Positions 25,834 to 33,674 of a stretch of DNA of 34,782 bases are shown here, one piece after another; position 1 is the first letter of the stretch; each line of letters starts with the position of its first letter. Made by a program: the position numbers and the translations under genes. The DNA lies in IMG/VR virus record IMGVR_UViG_3300042361_000188, positions 1 through 34,782 of that record. One strand, written 5' to 3'. Below the pieces are notes generated by a model. That model saw nothing but the letters and a program-made list of their open reading frames with translations. It was not told the DNA's origin and made no database searches. This DNA comes from a virus.

Positions 25834-26104
25834 CGCAACCACACATCTTTCTACTATGTTTTTCGACCATTCGGAATGTTATGTCATGCCCATGTTTTTT
25901 AAGCAAGTCAGTTAACCATTTATATGTATAACCACTAGTTTGAATTGAACGTGGTGATGCATTCTTAACACGTATTTTTTCAAATGCGTCATCAAGTGCT
26001 GCTCGTTCTTCTTCGGTCATACCGCTACGAATCTTCTCAACCCCACATTGTTTTAATGGGGGAGAACCTGCTTTAAGTTCATTTAAAAGACTATTTTTTG
26101 ACAT
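25823..26104 (-). CDS. Small HTH-like or terminase-small-subunit-like protein
   Basis: A 93-residue protein beginning MSKNSLLNELKAG. The C-terminal half (YKWLTDLLKKHGHDITFRMVEKH) reads like a helix-turn-helix followed by CGC near the end (C88, C90), with another Cys at 20. Such short proteins near packaging genes can be small terminases or regulators; here the large terminase is 3.3 kb away and transcribed earlier. RBS GGAG, 7 bases before the ATG. The function is not proven. Confidence 0.55.
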   Translation of the reverse strand: MSKNSLLNELKAGSPPLKQCGVEKIRSGMTEEERAALDDAFEKIRVKNASPRSIQTSGYTYKWLTDLLKKHGHDITFRMVEKHSRKMCGCDVH

Positions 26105-26234
26105 GCTTCTTCTCCAACTTTTGCCGTTCTTTTTGAAGCACGTCTATTACCCTAAACAACTCTTCGGCATCGGTAGGCCCAACAAAGACCTTTCCGAGGT
26201 AATAGATAATACGATCAATGTCATGTACTTTCAT
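26091..26234 (-). CDS. Short helical hypothetical protein, first gene after the promoter
   Basis: A 47-codon frame starts with ATG at 26234, preceded by AAGGGTGG, and overlaps the next gene's start (stop TAG at 26093-26091, next ATG at 26104). The product MKVHDIDRIIYYLGKVFVGP then continues with TDAEELFRVIDVLQKERQKLE and a basic tail. It follows the promoter at 26263-26291 at a short distance, so it is the leader gene of the head operon. No family is recognised. Confidence 0.6.
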   Translation of the reverse strand: MKVHDIDRIIYYLGKVFVGPTDAEELFRVIDVLQKERQKLEKKHVKK

Positions 26235-26262
26235 GCTACCACCCTTTTGGTTTAGGTTGTGT

Positions 26263-26291
26263 AGCGTATCCTACCTAAGTAGGTGTGTCAA
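26263..26291 (-). promoter_or_regulatory. Sigma70-type promoter with palindromic spacer
   Basis: On the minus strand TTGACA (26291-26286) is followed after 17 bases by TACGCT (26268-26263), fitting a -35/-10 pair with TAnnnT at the -10. Within the spacer CCTAC-TTAG-GTAGG (26283-26270) forms a perfect 5-base-arm palindrome, which could be an operator. It lies directly after the endolysin stop codon and ~30 bases before a start codon with an RBS. No experimental data; the match is by eye. Confidence 0.6.
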
Positions 26292-26831
26292 CTACCCCTG
26301 AAAGGAAGCGACAGCCTCTGGCATATTGTCACCACATACGTAGCGCAAGTGCCAAGGCTCAGAGGGAACGACTTCCCATGAGAAACCAAATTTCTTCACA
26401 TTGGCAATCAACCAATTAAGGCGTTTTGGTTCTGATGCTGAATGAACGTCAACGGCGATGCCGAGGTTATGCTGGCTCTTACCCGGTGTAGCCAACATCG
26501 CCATACCCTTTTTTAGATACCAAGTCTTGCCTTCAAATGTTTTGGTGCTTTGACCTGGAATTGGTTCAAGTTGGTAGCGAGTAAGGAAGCCTTTTTTCTG
26601 GGTTTCGTAGTCACGATATGTGTCACCTGCGGAAGTCGGCTTGAGTTCAATCCCTTCAGCCTTTGCAGCAGCGACCATTGCAGCCCATGCTTTTGCTGCA
26701 ATGTGGTGCAATTTACCGCCACCTACGGCAGGGACAAGGAGGTTTGCTGGTAACTTTCCAGGAGTTACTCCCTTAAGGTCTTTTGGCAATACTACGGGAA
26801 CAATGTAGTCCCAAGCAACTTTCTTACTCAT
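26292..26831 (-). CDS. Endolysin: M15 D-Ala-D-Ala carboxypeptidase / L-Ala-D-Glu-type peptidase
   Basis: A 179-residue zinc peptidase with the M15/VanY motifs: SAGDTYRDYETQ (67-78), SQHNLGIAVDVH (119-130; metal ligands H121 and D128) and SEPWHLRY (157-164; base E158, ligand H161). It would cut peptide links in cell-wall peptidoglycan for lysis. There is no signal peptide or cell-wall-binding domain, so export should depend on a holin. It overlaps the upstream membrane-protein gene as ATGA. Length fits single-domain M15 phage endolysins. Confidence 0.9.
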   Translation of the reverse strand: MSKKVAWDYIVPVVLPKDLKGVTPGKLPANLLVPAVGGGKLHHIAAKAWAAMVAAAKAEGIELKPTSAGDTYRDYETQKKGFLTRYQLEPIPGQSTKTFEGKTWYLKKGMAMLATPGKSQHNLGIAVDVHSASEPKRLNWLIANVKKFGFSWEVVPSEPWHLRYVCGDNMPEAVASFQG

Positions 26832-27076
26832 TTTTTATCTCCATCCTTACCGTCAACTTTGTTGAACACGGCGTTGATTTCTTCAAGACTAAGTTTACCA
26901 TCGTCAAGAAATGCCCTTGACAAACCTTCTACTACAAATGCAACTCCAGCAATTCCCGCCATGAAGCAGGCTTTCCACAAAGGCACTCCAGCGATTGCTC
27001 CTGCGCCAATAACGCCTAATCCTGATGCGGCAAATGTTGCCATAATCCGAAGCATGATGTTTTGAAACTGTTTCAT
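26828..27076 (-). CDS. Probable holin (two-TM membrane protein)
   Basis: An 82-residue protein with two hydrophobic segments (~11-32 and ~34-52; FAASGLGVIGAGAIAGVPL, CFMAGIAGVAFVVEGL) and a charged C-terminus containing DDGKLSLEEINAVF, which recalls an EF-hand-like loop. It overlaps both neighbours by ATGA and directly precedes the endolysin gene, as expected of a holin. Holin sequences are not conserved enough to be sure; the adjacent gene could be the holin instead. Confidence 0.7.
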   Translation of the reverse strand: MKQFQNIMLRIMATFAASGLGVIGAGAIAGVPLWKACFMAGIAGVAFVVEGLSRAFLDDGKLSLEEINAVFNKVDGKDGDKK

Positions 27077-27291
27077 TTCTTTTCCTTATCCATATGCCAG
27101 TCAATGTGGGTGTTTAAACGACCAGCCACTGCGTCAATACCATTACGAACCTTACGAAGTTCAACCATTACGTTTGCGTGATCTTGGCGATTTTCTATTC
27201 TGAAGTTTTTGAATTCCCTGATAAGAAAACCGACTCCAGTTCCGACTACGGGTATAGCAGCCGCAATGATGATCGCCCAAGCATCGTTCAT
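27073..27291 (-). CDS. Single-TM lysis-cassette membrane protein
   Basis: A 72-residue protein with one N-terminal hydrophobic segment (AIIIAAAIPVVGTGVGFLI, ~5-23) and a hydrophilic, coiled-coil-like C-terminus (FKNFRIENRQDHANVMVELRK, then NTHIDWHMDKEKK). This resembles the small membrane proteins of actinophage lysis cassettes (DUF2746-like). It may be a holin partner or antiholin. It starts 3 bases after the GP88-like gene. Confidence 0.65.
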   Translation of the reverse strand: MNDAWAIIIAAAIPVVGTGVGFLIREFKNFRIENRQDHANVMVELRKVRNGIDAVAGRLNTHIDWHMDKEKK

Positions 27292-27294
27292 AAA

Positions 27295-28410
27295 TCACTC
27301 AATCTCACCAAATTGTTGACCGTTAACTTTACGGCGCACATGTACTTGACGGTTAATAGGCATTGATTCTCCCTGGGGTGTTTTACTTATGATTGCTCGT
27401 ATCTTTGTTCCCTCAGTATTTGGGCGAATAAATCCAGCATCATTAGTGTGTGGGTTGATGACAATAGGGTTACCCATTTGATCTTTACCAGCAAATGATC
27501 CTTGTTTTTTTTCTGACAAGATTCCAAATTGCCCTTCTTCAGGGTCTGCCCAACGAGCGTCATCCCGGTCAGAGTCAAATGATTTTGCTGTTACAGAATC
27601 CCCAGATTTATCTGTAAAGGTTGTGTATGGGTGTGGTGCTTCTTTTTTGCTTTTATCCACTGGAAATATTACGTTCTTACCTTCACTAAGCACTTCCCGT
27701 ACTCGTGCTGCCGAAGTTAGTTCACTAGCGCTATGTGCGGTGTATACGTTTGGATACGGTTCTTTAGGGGATGGTTTTCCTAAAGGCCCACGCATGTCTT
27801 CTTTTGAGTAGTCATTAAAGGTTGCACCAGGCATACCACCAAAATATTTAGGAATATGAATACCAGATGGTTTTTGTACATAATCACCAATAAGTGTTGG
27901 TGCGGTTGGAAGCCTTTTGAATGCAGTGTCTGACAATGTGTTGTAACGAAATACTGGATGCAACTCATTTGCCCATGCTTCTTCTGCACCTTGACGTGTT
28001 TCATCTCGTAACTGCGCTAGGAACATGTCTGGATGTTCTGTGGCATATTCTGTTCTAATTTTTTGTGCTCTTTGAGGCGCTTCCCCAGACATATGCCCAG
28101 AGTCGCTAAGACAGTTAGCACGGCAACCTGGTGTTGAGCATGAACCACAAACATCAGTAACACCAGAGGTACCTGCTGGTGACAGGTTTAGAGAGAACTG
28201 AGCAGACAACCTTGCTAGTGGGTTTGGTGAAGTTTGATTCTTTTTAATCTTTGCGTTACTAAACGGGGATGTTAATAAAGTTAGACTTGGAGCAGCCCCA
28301 CGACTTTTAGCAAACTTAGCCCAATGTCCCCCAGCACGATATGGTGGAATGTTACCTAAATCTTGTTCTGAAACTTGTTCAAGATCACGAAAAAGTGGTG
28401 ATTCAGCCAT
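27295..28410 (-). CDS. GP88-like protein with Cys cluster
   Basis: A 371-residue soluble protein. A Cys cluster CGSCSTPGCRANC (C88, C91, C96, C100) is followed by LSDSGHMS and AQKIRTEYATEHPDMFLAQLRDE. The element VFRYNTLSDTAFKRL (~152-166) and, later, VYTAHSASELTSAARVREVLSEGKNVIFPV with FDSDRDDARWADPEEGQFGI follow the layout of the GP88/DUF7227-type family found in actinophages. The biochemical role of that family is unknown to me. It lies between head unknowns and the lysis cassette. The family call is from pattern memory and needs a profile search. Confidence 0.6.
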   Translation of the reverse strand: MAESPLFRDLEQVSEQDLGNIPPYRAGGHWAKFAKSRGAAPSLTLLTSPFSNAKIKKNQTSPNPLARLSAQFSLNLSPAGTSGVTDVCGSCSTPGCRANCLSDSGHMSGEAPQRAQKIRTEYATEHPDMFLAQLRDETRQGAEEAWANELHPVFRYNTLSDTAFKRLPTAPTLIGDYVQKPSGIHIPKYFGGMPGATFNDYSKEDMRGPLGKPSPKEPYPNVYTAHSASELTSAARVREVLSEGKNVIFPVDKSKKEAPHPYTTFTDKSGDSVTAKSFDSDRDDARWADPEEGQFGILSEKKQGSFAGKDQMGNPIVINPHTNDAGFIRPNTEGTKIRAIISKTPQGESMPINRQVHVRRKVNGQQFGEIE

Positions 28411-28425
28411 TACCTATTTTATCCT

Positions 28426-28965
28426 TTATTGACCAAAGTCGTTTTCGTCTTTACGACCTTTGCTAACGTGTATTGCTCTGCGGCGAAGATCTGTTTCTTT
28501 AATCAAACGACCTTCTTCTTCAGGTCGTGCTGAATCTTTAATTTTTTTATCAAGCATTGGTTTACCCGTAGAGAACGCAGCATCAACAGGATCTTGTGCA
28601 GTATTAGTTACAAAAAACTGATCTTGTTGAAGATTGTCTGCTGCCTGTAGGTCACGTTGAACTGAATAACCAGTAGGTTGATAAACATTTACTCCCATGT
28701 TTTGTTTTAAGAATGTTTCCAAAACAAAAGGATTACGCCGTTCACGAACTTTTGGTGGTGGTGCAGCCTGAAAAGAACTGTAAAAATTACCAAACCGACC
28801 CATAGATAAACTAGGGCTATATTGCCCCATAGGGCCAAGTCCGTATGTCTGGGCTATCCCAGCCCGAAGATCATCAGTTGAAGTTAGAGCATCTGAAGGT
28901 GGGCTTTCCCCACCATCAGTTTGACTACCAGCGTCAACACCTGAGTCGCCGCCGACATCCGACAT
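28426..28965 (-). CDS. Hypothetical protein, disordered N-terminus
   Basis: A 179-residue protein with an Asp/Gly/Ser-rich start (MSDVGGDSGVDAGSQTDGG), a Pro/Gly/Tyr-rich middle (LGPMGQYSPSLSMGRFGNF) and a basic, charged C-terminus (KKIKDSARPEEEGRL, then RRRAIHVSKGRKDEN). It looks largely unstructured and may be a virion or packaging accessory protein. Start lies 2 bases after the preceding stop. No family is recognised. Confidence 0.6.
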   Translation of the reverse strand: MSDVGGDSGVDAGSQTDGGESPPSDALTSTDDLRAGIAQTYGLGPMGQYSPSLSMGRFGNFYSSFQAAPPPKVRERRNPFVLETFLKQNMGVNVYQPTGYSVQRDLQAADNLQQDQFFVTNTAQDPVDAAFSTGKPMLDKKIKDSARPEEEGRLIKETDLRRRAIHVSKGRKDENDFGQ

Positions 28966-28967
28966 AA

Positions 28968-29369
28968 TCAGTCGTAAACAACCGTTGGGTTTGGTCGGTT
29001 CATGTGAGCACCAGTGTTGTACGAGTACTCAAACTTAGGCATGTCATCGCCAGCCATTGCGCCTTCAACGAACTCTGAAAGTACCGATGGGGCTTCAATC
29101 CACGATGCTGAACCTACGTGAGCACGTTCACGCATGGTGTCTGCTGCATGCTTGTAGAACATTTCAGGATTGTTCTGGTTCTGACGCATTGGCGATGGTG
29201 CAGTGTCCTCATAGGCTCCACGACCAAAGTCGTTTGGAACGTCAGTGTCGGTTGCGACACCTTCTTCAAAGCGAAGAGGTCCTTTGTTTCCTGGGATGCT
29301 TGGTGCCAGTGTTCGTTCAAATACAGGAGAATGTTTCTCAGGGAACATAGGCGATGGTGCTACTGTCAT
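28968..29369 (-). CDS. Hypothetical protein downstream of terminase
   Basis: A 133-residue, Pro-rich protein (MTVAPSPMFPEKHSPVFERT) with a short helical stretch (MFYKHAADTMRERAHVGSASW, ~70-90) and an Asn/Tyr-rich end (FEYSYNTGAHMNRPNPTV). RBS GAGGAG lies 8 bases before the ATG. It follows the large terminase gene at a 40-base gap. Unrecognised; a minor head or packaging role is possible. Confidence 0.6.
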   Translation of the reverse strand: MTVAPSPMFPEKHSPVFERTLAPSIPGNKGPLRFEEGVATDTDVPNDFGRGAYEDTAPSPMRQNQNNPEMFYKHAADTMRERAHVGSASWIEAPSVLSEFVEGAMAGDDMPKFEYSYNTGAHMNRPNPTVVYD

Positions 29370-29409
29370 GTGTGACTCCTCAATAAATAGGGGTGTTCAT
29401 AGAATACCA

Positions 29410-30975
29410 TCAATTGAAAAATGGGTTTTCTCCAACTTGGATGGTGGGCATTACATCTTGTACCGTCAAATAACAAGCAATTGCTAAAGAGTCGGGGTAG
29501 TCGTCAAATGCTCCTTTTTCATCAGGTGCTTCAGCCAACAGATAAGGACCACGGTAAACCTTCTCAAGATCATTCATTTGTTGATTAAAGCGCTTCCATG
29601 AACGGGTACGGCGGGCTTTGGAGTGACCTGGGATCACTAATTGCTCACGTTGAATTAGTTCAGTTAAGTGAACCCAGCGTTCATTTTGTGCTTTTGAATC
29701 AGACCCAATTGGTAAAACTTCAATGTCTGGTAACAAGATTTTAAGGCGTTCCGCTACAGCGCCGCCAACACCTTGTGCGTCAACACCAATTCTTAAAACA
29801 TCATAGTTTCTCAAGAAGTCAATAATCTGGAAGTACTGTGACTCCCATTCTTCGTTGTTGATTTCCAACCAATTCAAAATACGGTGTTCATAGAAACCAA
29901 AAGGATCTGGATGATCCCAATCCACCCAGCAGACAGTTACTACCGTAGAGTCATTTGAACGGGCAACGTCAATACCGACCACAACAGGTGTTCTCCACCA
30001 CTGCTTGACCATTGGCATTGACGGGTCATACAATCGTTCCATTCGTTCTTCTGTAACGAACATACCCTTTTCAAGCATCCACCTATTGCAATAGGACATT
30101 TGAAATTCATCAGAGTCTTCACCGATACGTAGTTTTTCTTTAGAAATAAACTTCCCGTAGTTAGGGTTGTATTTAGATGCAACCCTCCAGTCGTACTCAA
30201 AATGAGCCTCACGAATTGCTTTCCTTGCTTGTGTAGCACGGCGTTTGTTGTATTGAATCGCTTTATAAAAGTACGATTTAGTACGAGAAGCCGTTCCAGT
30301 AAGCATGATGCTTCCGTTGTTAAACGCCAACATTGGCTTAATTGACTTGGTGATCATAAACTCATCTGCTTCTTGAGCCTCGTCAATAAGTACAAAATGA
30401 TAAGTCTTTGATTCAATCTTTGCTTTTGGGTTACAAGTTTGCATACGACAAATAGACCCAGACCGCTTCATCGTGATAATCTTTCCCTTGCCACGAGTAC
30501 CACCGGATTGTGCTTTGTCGTCTAATTCTGGATCAAGCAAAAACCCAAGAGCGTGGTCACTAGTAAGGCGGCTTACAATACGACTAAATACTGTATCTGC
30601 CTGGTCTTCGGTTGGGGCAAATACACCAACCCAAAACCCCTTGTCAAACTTAGACAACCATGTCGGGTATACCTTAGCCAACTTTGGAAGGATAACCATC
30701 TGTGCAGCAAGCACGTTGGACAGTACTTCTGATTTACCAGACTGACGTGTTGCAATTAGGGTTAGTTCTTCACCGTCACCCAAGACAATAGATTCAATAA
30801 TTCTGTACGCAATAGGAATTTGGTACGGAAACAACTCAACATTACAGAATTGTTCTGTGAATAAAACAAGTTTAGTAACTAATTGGTCAACAAATTCAGC
30901 CGAGGTTTCGTCAAGTTCCTCGACTAATTCTTCAGGTAATAACTCTTGTTCTTGATCCAATAGGGAGTCTGACAT
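29410..30975 (-). CDS. terL: Terminase large subunit
   Basis: A 521-residue packaging motor and nuclease. ATPase motifs: Walker A ATRQSGKS (75-82), Walker B FVLIDEAQ (194-201) and coupling motif GTAS (227-230). The nuclease (RuvC/RNase H-like) carries D336 in VGIDVARS, D399 in IGVDAQGVGG and D491-D492 in FDDYPDSLA. The N-terminal ~35 residues are an acidic helix. The length is near that of T4 gp17-type enzymes without long tails. No obvious small terminase gene precedes it, although three small unknowns do. Confidence 0.95.
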   Translation of the reverse strand: MSDSLLDQEQELLPEELVEELDETSAEFVDQLVTKLVLFTEQFCNVELFPYQIPIAYRIIESIVLGDGEELTLIATRQSGKSEVLSNVLAAQMVILPKLAKVYPTWLSKFDKGFWVGVFAPTEDQADTVFSRIVSRLTSDHALGFLLDPELDDKAQSGGTRGKGKIITMKRSGSICRMQTCNPKAKIESKTYHFVLIDEAQEADEFMITKSIKPMLAFNNGSIMLTGTASRTKSYFYKAIQYNKRRATQARKAIREAHFEYDWRVASKYNPNYGKFISKEKLRIGEDSDEFQMSYCNRWMLEKGMFVTEERMERLYDPSMPMVKQWWRTPVVVGIDVARSNDSTVVTVCWVDWDHPDPFGFYEHRILNWLEINNEEWESQYFQIIDFLRNYDVLRIGVDAQGVGGAVAERLKILLPDIEVLPIGSDSKAQNERWVHLTELIQREQLVIPGHSKARRTRSWKRFNQQMNDLEKVYRGPYLLAEAPDEKGAFDDYPDSLAIACYLTVQDVMPTIQVGENPFFN

Positions 30976-30996
30976 ACCCTACTAGGCTACCCCAAT

Positions 30997-31233
30997 TTAG
31001 AACAACGATAGTTGGTCGGGATTATGAGGTGCAAACATACGGCGATTTGCCTCTACCTCATCCACGTACTTCTCCACTTGGCGTAGAAAATCAAGCATGT
31101 CACCAGTGTCTGCTACCAACTGGTAATCAATCCGCTTCAGTAGCCCATTGTGGGGGAATGCCTGAATACGATTTGCGAGTTCCTTTGCTAGCCAGATAGT
31201 GCTATCCATTCTAAGTTCTTCTGGTGATCTCAC
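30997..31233 (-). CDS. Small hypothetical protein before terminase
   Basis: A 78-residue helical protein (VRSPEELRMDSTIWLAKELANR, then ADTGDMLDFLRQVEKYVDEVE) ending QLSLF. I chose GTG at 31233, which overlaps the previous stop as GTGA; ATG at 31209 is an alternative. It lies directly before the large terminase gene. A small-terminase function is possible by position, but there is no DNA-binding motif I can point to. Confidence 0.55.
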   Translation of the reverse strand: MRSPEELRMDSTIWLAKELANRIQAFPHNGLLKRIDYQLVADTGDMLDFLRQVEKYVDEVEANRRMFAPHNPDQLSLF

Positions 31234-31472
31234 TTTTTTCTCTTTTCTATTTCTTCCCAAAGAATCTGTAATGTCTCTATGGAGTCTTTGACTTCACTAT
31301 CGGGTGCGGATTTATATCTCCAAGCATCAAATGCTTGCCCCAAATACATAATGGTGTTATCCATAGTTGCGTATAAACCACTGTTGTCCAATTTAGATGC
31401 TCGTTCTTGCGCCTTACTAGGTGGTAATTCGTTTATCTTTTTTGTTTCCTTCTTAAATATTCCTAACGCCAT
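31230..31472 (-). CDS. Small hypothetical protein
   Basis: An 80-residue protein starting MALGIFKKETKKINELPPS, helical with a central GLYATMDNTIMYLGQAFDAWRY. GAGGAG precedes the ATG at 8 bases, and the start overlaps the previous gene by 10 bases. Unrecognised; part of a run of three small genes ahead of the large terminase. Confidence 0.6.
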   Translation of the reverse strand: MALGIFKKETKKINELPPSKAQERASKLDNSGLYATMDNTIMYLGQAFDAWRYKSAPDSEVKDSIETLQILWEEIEKRKK

Positions 31473-31732
31473 TTTTTGATCTCCTCCACTGTTGTGTCCA
31501 TTTCACGACCACCTAGAGCAAAAAGTAGTCCTTCTTTTTCATTCTTAATCTCATTGCGTTTACAGAACCCAAACTGTAGCAAGTATTTACCAACCCTGAG
31601 TTGGGGACCTTTACCTTTGCGCCAATATCCACCAAGTTCTTGGCATGTACCCATTGCAATATGGGGAATGTTAGGAGTGCCTGTATCACGGGCGATCCAA
31701 TAGAAGAACAAAATTCCTTTTACCTTATTCAT
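31463..31732 (-). CDS. Small hypothetical protein
   Basis: An 89-residue protein from ATG at 31732 (MNKVKGILFFYWIARDTGTP); a longer frame to 31846 would overlap the KTSC gene by 98 bases and is unlikely. Aromatic and basic residues dominate (YWRKGKGPQLRVGKYLLQFGF, C-terminal EEIKKW). No family is recognised. Confidence 0.55.
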   Translation of the reverse strand: MNKVKGILFFYWIARDTGTPNIPHIAMGTCQELGGYWRKGKGPQLRVGKYLLQFGFCKRNEIKNEKEGLLFALGGREMDTTVEEIKKWR

Positions 31733-31748
31733 TTTTAGAATACTAGTC

Positions 31749-32315
31749 TTATTCTTGGCCCCACTGCAAACCAAGTTGGTTCTGCGACATGTCACGTTGA
31801 ACTGGGTTAATTTCACCCATCTCATCAAAAAGGTTGCGTTGAACATTGTCTTGACTTTGGATTAACCCACTCATGAATTTCCTACCCATAGGGGTTCCTT
31901 CTTGTCTAGAGAAGTATTCACCTTCGCCACCACGATGTTGGTAATACCCGTATTGCTCAAACGATGGAATTGTTTTTCCTTTTGATAAAGCATCATATAT
32001 TCTCCGAGCAGCGTATACGGGCACCCCCGTGTACACATACTCACTCCCCTTACGGCGAAACTTAACATAAAAGTTTCCAGACATTGTTTCTGGGTCAAAG
32101 AAATACTGAGCATGAGACAACCTTGTACTGTCCATGCCGTTTGTGTTTTGCCCGAGCATTGCTGGAACAGCATTATCAAACCCAGGACTCGCAGCAACCC
32201 ACGGATCAAATGCTTCCTCACGGTTACTTTGTGTTTGGGTTACATCCTTAGAGGTAGCGTTCAGCGCTTCTCTAATTCTATCTTTACCGTATTTTCCTAA
32301 ACCACGTTGTGCCAT
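31749..32315 (-). CDS. KTSC-domain protein
   Basis: A 188-residue protein whose centre (residues ~62-123) fits the KTSC domain: STRLSHAQYFFDPE, NFYVKFRRKGSEYVYTGVP, then a helix YAARRIYDALSKGKTI. KTSC domains are short, of unclear function, and often found near nucleic-acid enzymes or in phages. The rest is low in recognisable features. Its start lies 7 bases after the methyltransferase stop. It may be a virion or DNA-associated protein. Confidence 0.65.
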   Translation of the reverse strand: MAQRGLGKYGKDRIREALNATSKDVTQTQSNREEAFDPWVAASPGFDNAVPAMLGQNTNGMDSTRLSHAQYFFDPETMSGNFYVKFRRKGSEYVYTGVPVYAARRIYDALSKGKTIPSFEQYGYYQHRGGEGEYFSRQEGTPMGRKFMSGLIQSQDNVQRNLFDEMGEINPVQRDMSQNQLGLQWGQE

Positions 32316-32322
32316 ACAGCAA

Positions 32323-32895
32323 TTATAGTTTGTTATTAAATCTTAGGCAAAGTTGCCAAGCAGCCTTACCTACTACAGGCCAAACTAAGTCTGTAATGTG
32401 GTTGTCTTCCCATGAGTTTCCATCAGGGATAAGGCTAAATACGTTTTCGATGTTGGAGAACCCCATTTTTTTAAGAAGGTCTTCCACCCGTTTCTCATGA
32501 GCATTCCAGTGATGCGCCGCCCCATTCCACCATTTAACCGATTTGTCTTCTGGAGCAACATCAGCATGCTCCATTGTAGATTCAACTAACCACCAAGGTA
32601 GAGATCCTTGATGCCACAACTTAATCGTCTTTAAAACATCTGGGCAGATAATAAGGATTGGCGCTTCAGGTTTAGCCACACGAGACATTTCCCGAATGAA
32701 GTCTGGAACTTCGTGCCAGTTGATGTGCTCAAGCACATGGCTTAACATCACTGCATCAAAAGTATTGTCTTCAAATGGGTAGGGCTTACCTGGTTCTACA
32801 AGGACATCAGGTTTGGTTTCATCGTTTTCCCAAACATCTGTGTTGACCCAACCTTTGGCGTAGTGCGTTCCACAGCCTGCATTAAGTAATTTCAC
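32323..32895 (-). CDS. SAM-dependent methyltransferase (type 11-like)
   Basis: A 190-residue class I methyltransferase. Motif I is LLNAGCGTHYAKGWVNTD (3-20), the post-motif acidic residue D20 follows, and FDAVMLSHVLEHI (46-58) and ILIICPD (80-86) match motifs IV and V of the Methyltransf_11 group. These enzymes often act on small molecules or sugars. It overlaps the dioxygenase gene (ATGA), so both are translated together, which suggests a shared pathway with the sugar-related genes upstream. Confidence 0.88.
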   Translation of the reverse strand: MKLLNAGCGTHYAKGWVNTDVWENDETKPDVLVEPGKPYPFEDNTFDAVMLSHVLEHINWHEVPDFIREMSRVAKPEAPILIICPDVLKTIKLWHQGSLPWWLVESTMEHADVAPEDKSVKWWNGAAHHWNAHEKRVEDLLKKMGFSNIENVFSLIPDGNSWEDNHITDLVWPVVGKAAWQLCLRFNNKL

Positions 32896-33662
32896 GAAAC
32901 AAGACCACCTTCAATTGGGAAATACCACCCACCGTTATGGCTTTTTGCTGTTGGCATATCTTGACGATGATTGATCCCTGAGTAGTGGGCAATCAAAGAT
33001 TTACGTGGCATACCAACAACATTAGGCTCAGAACCTCGATGTAATAAACGACCATGCCAGAACAACACGTCACCACGCTCTGGTAAGTACGTAACTACCT
33101 CAGCGTTACGGTTTTCAATCTCCGCTTCAAACAGTGGTGTAAGTAGGCGCTCGCTGTGCTTAGGCCATGTGTGGTCTTGTTCATCTGGGTTGAGCGCATC
33201 AAGAATCTTTTCTCGTGTTACAACAGGCCAGCGGTGTGAGCCACGAACAAACTGAAACGGACCAGAATCTGGATGAATAGTTTCAAGCGCAATCCAAATT
33301 GCAACATAATAATCACCAACATGTGCAGGATTTAAATATGTATCTTGATGCCAATTACGGCGAGTAGTAACCCAACCAGTTAGATTTAGATGAAGACCAG
33401 CAGGTTCACCAATGAGATCTTGCATAGTGTTACTAATACCACTGTAAGTAAGAATTTCCAGCACTTCTGGATGCCTGCGATATGGTGTGCAATCAGGCCA
33501 TCCACCAGGTCGTTCAGAGTTATTCTCTAGCCAGCACTGTTCGTAGTTGACCATCAACTCTTCTGGAACTAAGTTTTTCTTAATAACAAATCCGTCTGCG
33601 TTCCAATCCATCGGTCCAATGGGTGGTGCAGGTATCGTCAGGTCATCTAGTGTTACAGCCAT
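32892..33662 (-). CDS. PhyH-type Fe(II)/2-oxoglutarate dioxygenase
   Basis: A 256-residue protein with the facial-triad pattern: NWHQDTYLNP (H105, D107) and LLHRGSEPN (H208), plus R220 (MPRKSLIAHYS) as likely 2-oxoglutarate anchor. GPFQFVRGSHRWP (~135-146) is typical of the PhyH family. These enzymes hydroxylate or otherwise oxidise small molecules. ATG at 33662 was chosen over an adjacent TTG. It lies between the MptE-like gene and the methyltransferase. Confidence 0.88.
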   Translation of the reverse strand: MAVTLDDLTIPAPPIGPMDWNADGFVIKKNLVPEELMVNYEQCWLENNSERPGGWPDCTPYRRHPEVLEILTYSGISNTMQDLIGEPAGLHLNLTGWVTTRRNWHQDTYLNPAHVGDYYVAIWIALETIHPDSGPFQFVRGSHRWPVVTREKILDALNPDEQDHTWPKHSERLLTPLFEAEIENRNAEVVTYLPERGDVLFWHGRLLHRGSEPNVVGMPRKSLIAHYSGINHRQDMPTAKSHNGGWYFPIEGGLVS

Positions 33663-33674
33663 CAAAAAATCGTA

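Noticed and set aside
31733-31846. N-terminal extension of the 89-residue protein
   Set aside because: It would overlap the KTSC-domain gene in another frame; the ATG at 31732 is better placed.
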